This document shows, one piece after another, positions 41,780-51,845 of a DNA stretch of 64,000 bases. Location of the stretch: contig NZ_WHOL01000121.1 in assembly GCF_009745975.1 (NCBI RefSeq), forward strand, positions 124,001 through 188,000, written 5' to 3'. The translations under genes were made by a program, and so were the position numbers. The notes beneath the pieces are model-generated. The model was not told where the DNA came from and did not search any database. It saw only the letters and a program-made list of their open reading frames with translations. This DNA comes from Actinokineospora pegani. GTDB lineage: Bacteria; Actinomycetota; Actinomycetes; Mycobacteriales; Pseudonocardiaceae. The first letter of the stretch is position 1. Each line of letters opens with the position of its first letter.

Positions 41780-42048
41780 AAGAACCTCCTCAACCTCGCC
41801 GAACGCGGCGTGGAGATGGACGCCCTCGTGGACCGGATCAACAGCGCCCAACAGAGATCAACCTTGCATCCGAGCAACTAGCGCGCACCCCGACAGACCG
41901 CCGGATCGAACGGGAGGAGATCGAAGCCCGCATGCACATGCTCACCGAGCGGACCCATGCACTACACCAGACCGATCCCGCTGACCTGCGAGATCTCTAC
42001 GAAGCCCTCGACCTCAAAGCCCTCTGCACAGCAGAAGAGTTCGAGTGA
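41780..42048 (+). pseudogene. Serine recombinase C-terminal remnant
   Basis: KNLLNLAERGVEMDALVDRINSAQQR reads in one frame, then after a shift INLASEQLARTPTDRRIEREEIEARMHMLTERTHALHQTDPADLRDLYEALDLKAL reads in another. This is the coiled-coil tail and the LYxALGL ending of large serine recombinases/integrases. Catalytic and zinc domains are gone. It immediately precedes the Dpd-like operon and is a plausible trace of the enzyme that brought the island in. Confidence 0.6.
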
Positions 42049-42149
42049 AAATTCCCCCGCCAATAGCGCGTCGCCGCGTTACTTTCTGTCACTGCGACAC
42101 GCGAACCCGTACCCACGAACGCATGACGTGGGACCGATGTAGTAACAAT

Positions 42150-42164
42150 GATGCTTGAAGCATC
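42150..42164. promoter_or_regulatory. 15-bp perfect palindrome upstream of the Dpd-like operon
   Basis: GATGCTT-G-AAGCATC is a perfect dyad 92 bases before the first operon start codon. The surrounding 42049-42256 is gene-free and less GC-rich than the flanks, so it probably holds the operon promoter; the dyad is a candidate operator. Confidence 0.4.
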
Positions 42165-42256
42165 GATGTGAGCACAAGCAGTACACGGCCGTGGCGGCAC
42201 CACAGGGGTGAACGACATCGCCGCCGACCATCAGCACGGAAAAACCTGGGGGTGTT

Positions 42257-45200
42257 GTGGACTCGCTCGGCACTGCTGGCCGCCGGACCAGCGGATGGGC
42301 TACGAGGTTGGTCGGGCACCAATTCGCTGTCGACTCCGAACTGGGGTGGGGACGATTGCACCCGAATGGGGGGAAAATCTCGTTCTTCGAGAGCCCGGCA
42401 AGCGCCGAGGTGGCGCTCGAGACGGCAGACCGGGAGTTGGAGGCGTCGTTCCTGCCTGCACAGGAGAGGGTCTGGTGGTTCGAGGGCGATCGTTGGATGG
42501 TTGGCCGAGTCAACATCCGCCACTCAAAAAGTGCGGGAGGTCACGAAGAGCAATACTATGTAGATTTTCCCAACGAGCGGACCGAACTGCTTCCTGCGGC
42601 CGAGTTGCGCGTGCGCTGGTCACTTCCCCTGTCGCGCCCTCTTGAGATGCTCAAAGAGGGCACCGTCGAGACCCGGTTTTTCCATTCCAACCGCACCCGC
42701 TTTCTGCACGGCGTGACCAACCAACACAGCGCGTCCTACGGGCTCAAAGGGCTGATGTCATCCGCGGTGGAGATCCACGAGCACCAGATCGGCGCCGCCC
42801 GTCGCGTGCTGTCCGACCCGGTCCCGCGCTACCTGTTGGCAGACGAGGTCGGGCTCGGCAAGACGATCGAGGCGGGAATGGTCTTGCGGCAATTTCTGCT
42901 TGACAGTCCCGGCGACGCCTTGGTCGTCACGCCCCAATCGGTCGCGGGCCAGTGGGAGTCAGAACTGGTGTCGAAGTTCCGGGTCGACCAGTTCCCCGGA
43001 CGGGTGAAGGTCGTCGCGCACGGCGAGATCGATCGGCAACCGCATGGCAAGCGACTGCTGACCATCGTGGACGAGGCCCACCGCTTGACCGACAACGTCG
43101 ACTACGAAGGGGACGGCGAGCGGGAACAGCGGTTCCAGGCGCTGCGCGACATCGCCCACTCATCCCATGCTCTCCTGCTGCTCAGCGCCACCCCCGTGCG
43201 CAGCAACGAAGACGGTTTCCTGGGGCTGTTGCACCTGTTGGACCCGCTCAACTACCCCCTGTCAGAGAAGGCGTCGTTCCACCGCCGCGTAGAAATTAGG
43301 GACGATCTGGCCGAGGTGATGTCGGCGCTGAGCAGCGGACTGTCGTTGCGCTACCTGGTCGAACCGCTGGAGGAGGTCGTCCACCTGCTGCCCAACGACG
43401 CAACTGTGCTTCGGACAGCCGAGGCGGCTCGTTTGCACATCACCGCAGGTGACTCCCGCGGCGCCGAGGTCGAGGTCAGCCGCCTGCGCGCGCACCTGTC
43501 GGAGACCTACCGGCTTCACCGGAGGATGATCCGCAGCAGGCGTGACTCAGTAGCCAAGAACGGGTTCCCGGCGCGCGGGAGGCAATTGGCGGCAGGTCAA
43601 AGCCCTCTGGTGGATGTTGATCCGCGTAGGGCGCGACTTCTCGAACTCCTCGACGAAGCCCGGTTGGAATTGGAACTGTCCGGGCTCCGCGAAGCAGGCC
43701 GCGTGCTCCAAGTCCTTGTAGGACGTTTCCAGGCACCCGTGCGTTCCTTGTCCGACCTCGTCGCGGCATTGCGCCTTGAGTCGGGCCATGACCTGTCCGC
43801 GGACGAAGCCGAAGCGGCCCGCGTGCTGCGCGAGACGGATTGGGGCGAGCAGTGGGCAGCCCGCTTGGGCGATGTGCTTTCCAACCCCGCGGAACAGGAC
43901 CGGATCAAGGCAGCAGTGGAGTGGGTCCGCCCGCGAGTGGTGCGGCGCAAGACAGCCATTGCCTGCACCCACCCGAACACCGCCCTGGCCGCAGCCGACC
44001 TGCTGGTACGGGAGTTCGGGAGCCATAGGGTCACAGCGCTACTCGAGGGGCAGAGCAAGGCTGAGCGCAAGAGCCTCGTTGCGGCCGCCGAATGCAGCAG
44101 CGAGAAGACCATAATCGTCATGGACCGGTCGGTCGAGGAGGGTGTGAACCTCCAGTTCATCGACGACGTGGTGCACCTCGACCTGCCCACGTCGGTTTCA
44201 CGCCTGGAGCAGCGGCTCGGTCGGTTCGACAGGTGGAGCCAGTTGAACTCCCCCGTCACCTCGCACCTGTTCGCCGAGCCCCCCGGCCCGCTCCGCGACC
44301 ACCTAGGGGCCTGGGGAACCCTGGTGTCCGAGGTGTTCAAAGTGTTCGAGACCTCCACCGCGACGCTGCAGTACGTCATAGCCGACATGGAGGCGAACTT
44401 CTTCACCACCGCGGTGGCCGAGGGGCTGGCGAGGGCCCGAGTCACAGTCGGCGACAACGCGGCGCTAGAGGGCCAGCGCAAGCGGATCGTGGGCCAAGAC
44501 CTACTGGACAGCATCGAGGACCGAGCCGACGACGCCGCGTTCGTCGACCGCATCGTCAAGATCGACTCACTCAGTAGGGAGATCGAACGCGAGTCGACGC
44601 GGTACGTACACGACATGCTCGGGTTCGCCGTGCGCCAGGACGAGTCGGAACTCCGATTCAGCGTCAACCCCAAGCACCCACCGCTGCTCTCCGAGCGCAC
44701 GGTGGACCGCCTGGACAAGAAGATCTTCGACCGCGCCTACACCTCCGACAGGATCGATGCGGGCACCGGGAAGGGGTTGCTGCGCGTCGGCGAGCCGTTT
44801 GTCGACGTCTTCGCCGACCTGGCCTCTCGGGACGACCGCGGGCGCGTGTTCGCCGTGGAGATGCGGTTCCAGTCGCAGAACCCGGATGCCAGGCCCACCG
44901 CAGCGTTCTGCTTCGACTTCAAGATCGGCCCTGCGAATGTCGCTGCCCCGGCTGGCGACACCGACATCGCGCGAGCGGTGCGGGCGCGGACGGCACGACT
45001 GCTCCCCACCACAATCGAGCGGGTGTGGTGGTCGCTGGCAGGCTTTGAGTGCACGCCCGAGCAGGTCGGGCAGCTTGAGGGCCCCCGGTGGAAGAACCTT
45101 GGCAGCGAACCGGAACGTTTCCGAGAACTGACGGCACCGATGGGCTGGCGCGCTGCTTGCGACAAGGCACTCGATGCAGCGGCCGGGGCCATTCGGGTCC

Positions 45201-45415
45201 GCGCCGACGTCGGCGGCAGGATCGAGACGGCCAGGAAGCGCGCGGCGCAGGAGCGGACGCGCGACGAGGCGATCTTGAACGCGCGCCCGATCTCGGAGCA
45301 GGTCGGCGGCTACGACAGCGTCGTCGCGAACGCTGTCGACGAGGCACTCGCGGTGCCGCAGTTCGCCCTGGAGAGTTGCGGCGCCGTGTTGATCACATGG
45401 GCTCCCGCACGATGA
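42257..45415 (+). CDS. dpdE: SNF2-family helicase, DpdE-like
   Basis: A 1052-residue SNF2-type ATPase. An N-terminal beta-rich domain (FAVDSELGWGRLHPNGGK ... FFESP) precedes the helicase core: DEVGLGKTIEAG (Walker A, 196-207), LTIVDEAHRL (DEAH-type Walker B, 269-278), LLLSATPVRSNEDG (motif III), then TIIVMDRSVEEGVNLQFIDDVVHLDLP and RLEQRLGRFDRW (motifs V/VI). The C-terminal 350 residues are unassigned. The enzyme would translocate on double-stranded DNA. With the next seven genes it matches DpdE of the 7-deazaguanine DNA restriction-modification system; DrmD of DISARM is a related SNF2 protein. The GTG start is chosen for GGGGGTG upstream. Stop overlaps the next ATG (ATGA). Confidence 0.78.
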   Translation: MDSLGTAGRRTSGWATRLVGHQFAVDSELGWGRLHPNGGKISFFESPASAEVALETADRELEASFLPAQERVWWFEGDRWMVGRVNIRHSKSAGGHEEQYYVDFPNERTELLPAAELRVRWSLPLSRPLEMLKEGTVETRFFHSNRTRFLHGVTNQHSASYGLKGLMSSAVEIHEHQIGAARRVLSDPVPRYLLADEVGLGKTIEAGMVLRQFLLDSPGDALVVTPQSVAGQWESELVSKFRVDQFPGRVKVVAHGEIDRQPHGKRLLTIVDEAHRLTDNVDYEGDGEREQRFQALRDIAHSSHALLLLSATPVRSNEDGFLGLLHLLDPLNYPLSEKASFHRRVEIRDDLAEVMSALSSGLSLRYLVEPLEEVVHLLPNDATVLRTAEAARLHITAGDSRGAEVEVSRLRAHLSETYRLHRRMIRSRRDSVAKNGFPARGRQLAAGQSPLVDVDPRRARLLELLDEARLELELSGLREAGRVLQVLVGRFQAPVRSLSDLVAALRLESGHDLSADEAEAARVLRETDWGEQWAARLGDVLSNPAEQDRIKAAVEWVRPRVVRRKTAIACTHPNTALAAADLLVREFGSHRVTALLEGQSKAERKSLVAAAECSSEKTIIVMDRSVEEGVNLQFIDDVVHLDLPTSVSRLEQRLGRFDRWSQLNSPVTSHLFAEPPGPLRDHLGAWGTLVSEVFKVFETSTATLQYVIADMEANFFTTAVAEGLARARVTVGDNAALEGQRKRIVGQDLLDSIEDRADDAAFVDRIVKIDSLSREIERESTRYVHDMLGFAVRQDESELRFSVNPKHPPLLSERTVDRLDKKIFDRAYTSDRIDAGTGKGLLRVGEPFVDVFADLASRDDRGRVFAVEMRFQSQNPDARPTAAFCFDFKIGPANVAAPAGDTDIARAVRARTARLLPTTIERVWWSLAGFECTPEQVGQLEGPRWKNLGSEPERFRELTAPMGWRAACDKALDAAAGAIRVRADVGGRIETARKRAAQERTRDEAILNARPISEQVGGYDSVVANAVDEALAVPQFALESCGAVLITWAPAR

Positions 45416-47856
45416 GTGCGATGGACCTCGAACAGTTGGCCGGGACGTCCAAGCGACTGGCACGCAGACTCACGCAGCCAGCCACACCTGCGGCTGAACT
45501 ACTCGCTCTGCTGAGATCAGCGCTGGTCGCACGAGGCTACCTGGCGGTGTGGGCGAGCGAGCCGCCGCTCGACACGATCCCGGACACCGCTTGGGCTGCA
45601 CACGGATTCACGCGTGCGGGCGACTCGCAGTGGAAGCCGGCCCGGTGGCTGCCTGCTTGGCTGGACACCCGCGGCACGGCACCCGACGAGGCAGCGGCGC
45701 AGCGGGCACCACGTCGTCCGAACTGGATGCTGGACGCGGACCAGTTCTACACCGACATCACCGGGCGCGAGCAGTATCTCAGCCCCGGGCAGAAAGCAGC
45801 GGTCCGCGCCGTCAGCGCAGCTGAGCCCGGCGACTCGGTTATCTGCGTGCTGCCGACCGGCTCAGGCAAGACCGACGTGGTGCTGACGCGGGCGCTGCGC
45901 AGGCGCCCTCTCCAGACCTGTCTGGTCGTCCCGACGGTTGCGCTGGCCATCGACCTGGAGCGGCGGGCACGCGTGATGGCGGGCGAGGCCACGGCCCACT
46001 TCACCTACCACGGCCAGCTTGGCGACGAAGCCAAGCGCGAATTGGCCATACGGTTCCGCGAGGGCTCCCAGTGGCTGGTTATCGCCTCGCCGGAGGCGGT
46101 CTGCACCGTCTTGTCGGGCCCGTTGGAGACTGCTGCCGCAGAGGGCAGGCTGGACCTGGTTGCCATCGACGAGGCACACATCGTGGCCGAGTGGGGGGAC
46201 GACTTCCGCCCGGCCTTTCAAACGCTGGCGGGCCTGCTCGCCCGTCTCGCGCAGCGTGCCCCCGTCGGGCAGCAGCCCGTCACCGCCATGCTCACCGCAA
46301 CGTTGGACAACCACGGTCTGAGGACCTTGAAACGGCTGTTCCCTGGCCGCCACGAACTGGTCGTGTCCGCGCAGGCGACACGGCCGGAGCCCTCTTGGTG
46401 GGCGATCAAGTGCGCCTCCGAGGACGACAAACGAGCAAGGTTCCTGGAGGCCTGCCGCCACCTGCCTCGGCCCCTGCTCGTCTACACGACCCTGCACAAC
46501 TCCGAGCGGTCGACGAACGTGACCACCGCGCTGCGATGGCTGCGCGAAGCGGGTTATCACGCGGTCAGCGGCGTGAGCGGCAGCACCCGGGCGTCCGACC
46601 GCGGGGCCGTCGCCGACGGCCTGCGCATGGCGGGACCTGTCAGCCGGGACCTCGACGTCGTCGTGGCGACCTCCGCCTTCGGCCTCGGCGTCGACCTGCC
46701 CGATGTGCGCGGGGTCGTCCACCTGTGCCTGCCGGAATCAATTGACCGCCTCTACCAAGAGGTCGGTCGGAGCGGCCGCGACGGCGCCGCGTCGACCTCG
46801 CTGGTGCTGTGGACCGATGCCGACGCCGACATGGCCAGGGGGCTCGCCGACGCACGCCTGATCGGCGACGCGAAGGCGTGGAAGCGGTGGCGGAGCATGC
46901 GGGCGGGGATGACCGGCGGCCCGGCTCCCCAGGTCGACCTCACCGCCGCCACCGACGACGTCACCTACCCGTGGAGCGACGCTAACCGCTACTGGAACCT
47001 GCAGACGCTCAGTGGTATGGCCCGCGCCGGGATGATCGCGCTGGACTGGCCGACACCGCCGCAGGTGCCCGCGGACTGCACCGACGAGCAACTCGAGAAC
47101 ATCTTCGCCGCCCATCGGCGGACCACGGCCGTGCGCATCCTTGACAGCGACTTGGGCGACGAGGCCCAGTTCCGCGCGCGGTTCCGCGCGGGCCAGTCGA
47201 CGGCAAGGACCGCAGGCTCGGCCTCGTTGGACTCGGCCCTGTCCCTGGTCAGCGGCGCGGGAACGTGCGTCAACAGCGTGCTCGCCGAGCACTACCGCTT
47301 GGCCTCCGGGACGAGCAGGCTCGACGCGGTGCGCCAGTGCGGTGGGTGCCCGGCGTGCCGCGCCGCGGGCAGGACCGCGACCGCGTCGACCACCCCCGCC
47401 GAGGCGCTGTTCGACGGCGGTTTGGCGGTGCGGCCACGACGCGTCCTCGACGGCCTCGCCCTTGATGGCAAGCTCTGCGTCTGGACCGACGGCGACCAGG
47501 CTGATGCCGAGGACGAACTGATCCGACGGCTGCACGCTGCGGGCGTGGTGGCCTTCATCCCTCCTGGCCTGCCGCCGCGCCCGGCCAAGACGGCGGCAGG
47601 CTTGTGGTGGCAGGACCAGCCCGCAGAGCTGTCACGCACGGTGATCGAGGCCCTCCGCGTACCCACGCTCGTCCGCATCCGCGGCGACGACTGGGACCCG
47701 AGTCAAGCGGGCCTGCTGCTGAGCAGGCTCGCCCCCGGACCATTGACCGTCGTGCTGACCACCCGCGACCACCCGAGCCCCTTCGACAGCAGAAAGCTGC
47801 TCAAGGAATCATGGGGCCGCCAACACCGAATCGACCACTTGCTGCGGAGGCTGTGA
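45412..47856 (+). CDS. dpdF: RecQ-like helicase, DpdF-like
   Basis: An 814-residue superfamily 2 helicase. LSPGQKAAVRAV (Q-like motif), CVLPTGSGKTDVVL (Walker A, about 145-158), LVAIDEAHIVAEWGDDFRP (DEAH, 249-267), AMLTATLD (motif III), FGLGVDLPDVRGVVHLCLPESIDRLYQEVGRSGRDG (motifs V/VI of RecQ type). After the core, four cysteines (TCVNS, CGGCPAC) may form a zinc site. The C-terminus ends in a degenerate phosphoribosyl-like fold. It would unwind DNA 3'-5'. ATG 45412 overlaps the DpdE stop; the next ATG follows its stop directly. Confidence 0.78.
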   Translation: MSAMDLEQLAGTSKRLARRLTQPATPAAELLALLRSALVARGYLAVWASEPPLDTIPDTAWAAHGFTRAGDSQWKPARWLPAWLDTRGTAPDEAAAQRAPRRPNWMLDADQFYTDITGREQYLSPGQKAAVRAVSAAEPGDSVICVLPTGSGKTDVVLTRALRRRPLQTCLVVPTVALAIDLERRARVMAGEATAHFTYHGQLGDEAKRELAIRFREGSQWLVIASPEAVCTVLSGPLETAAAEGRLDLVAIDEAHIVAEWGDDFRPAFQTLAGLLARLAQRAPVGQQPVTAMLTATLDNHGLRTLKRLFPGRHELVVSAQATRPEPSWWAIKCASEDDKRARFLEACRHLPRPLLVYTTLHNSERSTNVTTALRWLREAGYHAVSGVSGSTRASDRGAVADGLRMAGPVSRDLDVVVATSAFGLGVDLPDVRGVVHLCLPESIDRLYQEVGRSGRDGAASTSLVLWTDADADMARGLADARLIGDAKAWKRWRSMRAGMTGGPAPQVDLTAATDDVTYPWSDANRYWNLQTLSGMARAGMIALDWPTPPQVPADCTDEQLENIFAAHRRTTAVRILDSDLGDEAQFRARFRAGQSTARTAGSASLDSALSLVSGAGTCVNSVLAEHYRLASGTSRLDAVRQCGGCPACRAAGRTATASTTPAEALFDGGLAVRPRRVLDGLALDGKLCVWTDGDQADAEDELIRRLHAAGVVAFIPPGLPPRPAKTAAGLWWQDQPAELSRTVIEALRVPTLVRIRGDDWDPSQAGLLLSRLAPGPLTVVLTTRDHPSPFDSRKLLKESWGRQHRIDHLLRRL

Positions 47857-48852
47857 ATGGCGCTGCTGACCTCGCCGGACATGCTTCCCGAGGGCACGCG
47901 GTTCTTGACGCGCGCGCTCGTGGCCACCAAGGGCAAGCCCGTTGACAGGGACGAACTCACTGCCCTGGTGGCGCCGCCCGGCCTCGCTGAGGCGATGACC
48001 ACCCTGGTAGCAGTGATCGACGACGACGCTCCCGACGACGCCGACGAGAGGGAGCAGGCCACAACGGGCGATGCGGGGAACGAGGCTGCGCAGCGGTCCC
48101 TGGACGCTTTGCGCACCCTCGGGGTCGTCGACATCGCCAAGAATGAGGTGGCCCTGTCCGAGGTCACTGCCCGGTTGTGGTCACGACCAGAACACGTCAC
48201 CCCGCGCGCCTTCCGCGCTTTCATGCTGGACCGGTTCCTGCAGACCGCCGACCCGCAGGCTGCGCCGGACAGCATCGAGGGTGTGATGGACTTGGTGCAC
48301 GCCCTTGACCTGTTCTATACTGCGGAAGAGCCGATGCGCCCGATGGCGCGGTTCAAATCTGGGCCGAAGGGGCCGGGTTTCGCCGCCTTGCAGACTGCGG
48401 CGCTAGGCATCGACGACGACCTGTGGCCGGTGCGCAACGCCACCCGCTGGACTCCGTTCGTTCGCTGGGCTTGCTACCTCGGCCTGGCGCGAAACGTCAG
48501 TCCGAGCGCGATGGTCCCCGACGCCAGCACCGCACTCGCCCTGCGCCTGTCCTCCCTGGAAAGCAGGACGTACCGGGCCAGCGAGTTCGTCGCGCAGTGC
48601 GCCGCCGCCGTGCCCCTGCTGGACGGAGGCGCGTTGCAGCGGACATTCACTGTTGAGTGGACGGGCGACACACAGGTCATTTCACCCGCCCTGTCAATCT
48701 CACTGCTGCAACTGGAGGCCGACGGCGCAGTCACGTTCAGCAAGCAAAGCGACTCCGGGGTGTGCGTCTTGCGCACCCGACCGGACCGGTCCACCGACAA
48801 GCCGGTCACCTCGATCGAGTGGACGGCCAACGCCGAGAGGGGGGCCGCATGA
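47857..48852 (+). CDS. dpdG: DpdG-like protein
   Basis: A 331-residue protein with no known catalytic motif. The N-terminus (TRALVATKGKPVDRDELTALV) is winged-helix-like. The middle repeats a helical theme around ARLWSRPEHVTPRAFRAFMLDRFLQ and LWPVRNATRWTPFVRWACYLGLARNV, and the C-terminus is a mixed region. ATG directly follows TGA of DpdF. Order, size and position match DpdG; identification rests on operon context. It could be a DNA-binding or adaptor subunit. Confidence 0.62.
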   Translation: MALLTSPDMLPEGTRFLTRALVATKGKPVDRDELTALVAPPGLAEAMTTLVAVIDDDAPDDADEREQATTGDAGNEAAQRSLDALRTLGVVDIAKNEVALSEVTARLWSRPEHVTPRAFRAFMLDRFLQTADPQAAPDSIEGVMDLVHALDLFYTAEEPMRPMARFKSGPKGPGFAALQTAALGIDDDLWPVRNATRWTPFVRWACYLGLARNVSPSAMVPDASTALALRLSSLESRTYRASEFVAQCAAAVPLLDGGALQRTFTVEWTGDTQVISPALSISLLQLEADGAVTFSKQSDSGVCVLRTRPDRSTDKPVTSIEWTANAERGAA

Positions 48853-51845
48853 GCGGCAACCTGGTCTGCTGGAACCGTGAGGCTGTCGATACCGCCACGC
48901 AGGTCGACGTCGGAGGTCTGCAGGTCGACGACGCCCACGCCGACGCGGTGTTCGCCGCGATCCACCAGCCCCTGCCGCTCAAGCGGGTCCGCGACGTCCG
49001 CCAGAACCAGACCTCCCCGGCGACCGAGAGCGACCTGCTGGCGGAGTTCACCAAGCCGATTAACGCCAATGAGCCAAGGCTGGTGTTCGTCACCGGCCCC
49101 AAGGGCAGCGGCAAGAGCCACCTTGTGCGCTGGCTGAAGTCGCAGATCGGTCCCCGGCCCTTGTGGCACGTGGTCTACATCGAAAAGCGCAACACCAACC
49201 TTCGCCGTGTCATCGAACTGATCCTCGACGGCATCGACACACCGAGAGCCATCCAACTCCGCGCCACGCTGGCCAGAGCCAGCGCGGAGATCGCCAGCGA
49301 CGCTGAGGCGGTCAACGCGCTGCTCAGCCGACTGGACCACCTGATCCAGTTCGACCGGTCCGGCGCGCTCAAGGGCCTCGACGGAGTGCCTGAGCCGGAG
49401 ATCAAGGAGTTGCGCACGACCGCGCACCGACTGCTCGGCGACTTCACCTTCCGCCAGGAGTTGAGCAAGCAGGACGGGCCAATCCACCGACTGGTGCGAC
49501 TTGCCCGCGGCGGGGCGGGCGCGTCCGAGACCGACGAGGCCGACCTGCACGTGACCGAGGGTGACCTCGTCGTCGAGGCTTCGCACTTCGAAGACCTCGG
49601 CCAGGAAATCCAGCGCCTGGTGAAGCAGGTCAACAGCAGCAGGTCCCTGCGCGCGGACCTCGCGGCGTTGTGCGACTCGTACCTGGAGCGCGCCAAGGGC
49701 GAGGTCTTCACCGGGCCGAGCACCGACCTGCTCGAGGTGTTCGAGGACGTCCGCAAGGAGATCCACTCGCGGGGCAAGGAACTGTGCCTGTTCGTCGAGG
49801 ACCTGGTCCTGCTGCACGGCATCGACAAGCAGTTGGCGCAGGCCCTGACCATCCCCGCGAACCGGCAACTGTGCAGGCTTCGCGCGGCGATCGCCGTTAC
49901 CGACGGTTACCTGCGCTCGGTGGACACGTTCGCCGACCGGGGGAGCCACTTCGTGATCGATGTAGACATGCCGGAGATCGGCCAGTCGCGGTTGCGGGAG
50001 TTCGTCGGGCGCTACCTCAACGTCGGCCGCCTCACCGCGACGGAACTGGCCGTAGAACAGCAGCCCGCAACGACCGCCAACGCCTGCCTGCACTGCGAGC
50101 TGCGGCCCCGTTGCCACGACGCTTTCGGGGCCACGCCGCTGGGGCACGGGCTGTACCCTTTCAACGCCCATGCGGTCGACCGCCTGGTGGAGCTGGCCAG
50201 TCCGGACGAGTTCCGTCCGCGCGACATCCTGCGCCACGTGATCCGCGACTCCCTGGAAGTCGCCGAGGACGAACTGCCTCGAGACGGGGCCTTTCCCTCC
50301 TCGGCGTTCGCGCGGACCCTCGACAGCTCCCGGCGAGCGGTCCCGGTCGACGTCAGGGCCACAGTCCACAGGCAGAACCCCTCCACCGCGGAGCCCGAGG
50401 TGAGCTTGCGGGCCTTCTACGCCGACACCCCGCCAGCCGTGGACGGGCACCTGAAGAAGATCGCCGCGTACTTGCGCGTCGCCCTGAGCGACCTGCCCAG
50501 CGACTCAGGCGGCGACGCTGCAGCCGAGATAAGCTTGGATGCGTCGGCAATCGGGCCGTCGACGGCGCCGTCGAGGCAGAAATCGGCCAAGCCCGCGGTC
50601 GATAAGCCTGCGGAGAGCACGAAGCGTGACGAGTTCCAACTCTGGACCGACGGGGTCCAACTGCCCAGTGGAACAGCCAACAAGATCCGGACCTGGATCT
50701 GCAACAACATCGTCACCGTCCTGCGGGGCGGTGAGCATGGACTGTTGGTCGCCAAGACCACAAAACGCTCGTGGCGGGTCGGTGCGCACGAGTTGCGCCT
50801 GACCGATGTCAAGATCGCAAACGCCGCAGGCAGTGGCGGCATCGCGTCGGACACGCCGTTCCCCATCGCTGTGACCGACGACAACGCGCTGATGTTGAAG
50901 GGGATCGCCGCCGCCTCGGACGGCAAGCCGCTTGACGAGGTGGACGGCGGCGTCTGGTACTTCGCGGTGCAGTCGCGCATCGGCCGTTACGCCGAGCGAA
51001 TCGCGGTACTGGCCTCGCGGGACGCCGAAGCGCGTGTGGCGGAGGCCGCGCGCGCTCTCACCGTCCTACGAGGAAGCGCCGCCCGGCCCGGGACCTCGGT
51101 CGTCGAAGCGCTACCCGCGATGCTGGACCCGACTCCTCTCGCAGGGGCGAATCGGGCGTTGCGGGACTTCGCAACCGACACCAGGCCCGCCCACCGCATC
51201 TGTCTCTCGGTGCTGCGCGACCACATGACGGGTGCCAAGGGCGCGGGCAAGCCAATCATCCTCGACATCGGCCCGATTTACCGGACCATCGCGCAAACCC
51301 TGACGACCACAACCTTTGCTGAACTGGAGCAGAAACACGGCGGCGAGATCTTTGCGGGACTGCAGGTCCGGCTCGCTCGAGCGGCGGACAAGGGGTGGTC
51401 GGAGGTCGGCAACCTCACGACCGACCTCGCCGCCCGCTTGGACCCTCGGGAGGACCTGGCGGTGGCCATGTCAGTGATCGAGCAGTTGGTGGACCGAGGG
51501 CACCTTGCGGGAAAGCTGCCGAACCAACGCGCCAAGCAGGAGTACGAAGATGCCGCCTCTGATGTGTCGCCTGCGCTGATGGCGGTCTACCAGCGCGCGG
51601 CCGCCGTCCCCCCGGGGCAGCGGGGCCCGGGTGCGCTGTGGGAGTTGCGTGAGGACCCAGTGCCCGGCCTTATTAAGCTCCGCGCCTACCTGGCCGCGGC
51701 TGAGAAGATCATGTCAGGGGTGGAGAGCAAACTTCCCGAGACGCACGACGGCGAGGCCTCGATCGACACCGAACTGCTCATCCAGGAGTTCAAAGGTCTG
51801 GCGGACCAGTTGGACGCGTTGGCCAAGAGAGGGGCACGGGCATGA
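48849..51845 (+). CDS. dpdH: P-loop ATPase, DpdH-like
   Basis: A 998-residue AAA+/STAND-type ATPase. FVTGPKGSGKSHLVRWL (Walker A, about 80-96) and LCLFVEDLVLLHG (Walker B, about 312-324) are clear. A cysteine cluster ACLHCELRPRCHD (about 413-425) could bind zinc. DVRKEIHSRGKELC and SLRAFYADTPPAVDGHLKKIAAYL precede an Ala/Ser-rich linker and a large C-terminal region with no known domain. ATGA overlap with DpdG. Size and position match DpdH. It is likely the regulatory or signalling ATPase of the complex. Confidence 0.72.
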   Translation: MSGNLVCWNREAVDTATQVDVGGLQVDDAHADAVFAAIHQPLPLKRVRDVRQNQTSPATESDLLAEFTKPINANEPRLVFVTGPKGSGKSHLVRWLKSQIGPRPLWHVVYIEKRNTNLRRVIELILDGIDTPRAIQLRATLARASAEIASDAEAVNALLSRLDHLIQFDRSGALKGLDGVPEPEIKELRTTAHRLLGDFTFRQELSKQDGPIHRLVRLARGGAGASETDEADLHVTEGDLVVEASHFEDLGQEIQRLVKQVNSSRSLRADLAALCDSYLERAKGEVFTGPSTDLLEVFEDVRKEIHSRGKELCLFVEDLVLLHGIDKQLAQALTIPANRQLCRLRAAIAVTDGYLRSVDTFADRGSHFVIDVDMPEIGQSRLREFVGRYLNVGRLTATELAVEQQPATTANACLHCELRPRCHDAFGATPLGHGLYPFNAHAVDRLVELASPDEFRPRDILRHVIRDSLEVAEDELPRDGAFPSSAFARTLDSSRRAVPVDVRATVHRQNPSTAEPEVSLRAFYADTPPAVDGHLKKIAAYLRVALSDLPSDSGGDAAAEISLDASAIGPSTAPSRQKSAKPAVDKPAESTKRDEFQLWTDGVQLPSGTANKIRTWICNNIVTVLRGGEHGLLVAKTTKRSWRVGAHELRLTDVKIANAAGSGGIASDTPFPIAVTDDNALMLKGIAAASDGKPLDEVDGGVWYFAVQSRIGRYAERIAVLASRDAEARVAEAARALTVLRGSAARPGTSVVEALPAMLDPTPLAGANRALRDFATDTRPAHRICLSVLRDHMTGAKGAGKPIILDIGPIYRTIAQTLTTTTFAELEQKHGGEIFAGLQVRLARAADKGWSEVGNLTTDLAARLDPREDLAVAMSVIEQLVDRGHLAGKLPNQRAKQEYEDAASDVSPALMAVYQRAAAVPPGQRGPGALWELREDPVPGLIKLRAYLAAAEKIMSGVESKLPETHDGEASIDTELLIQEFKGLADQLDALAKRGARA

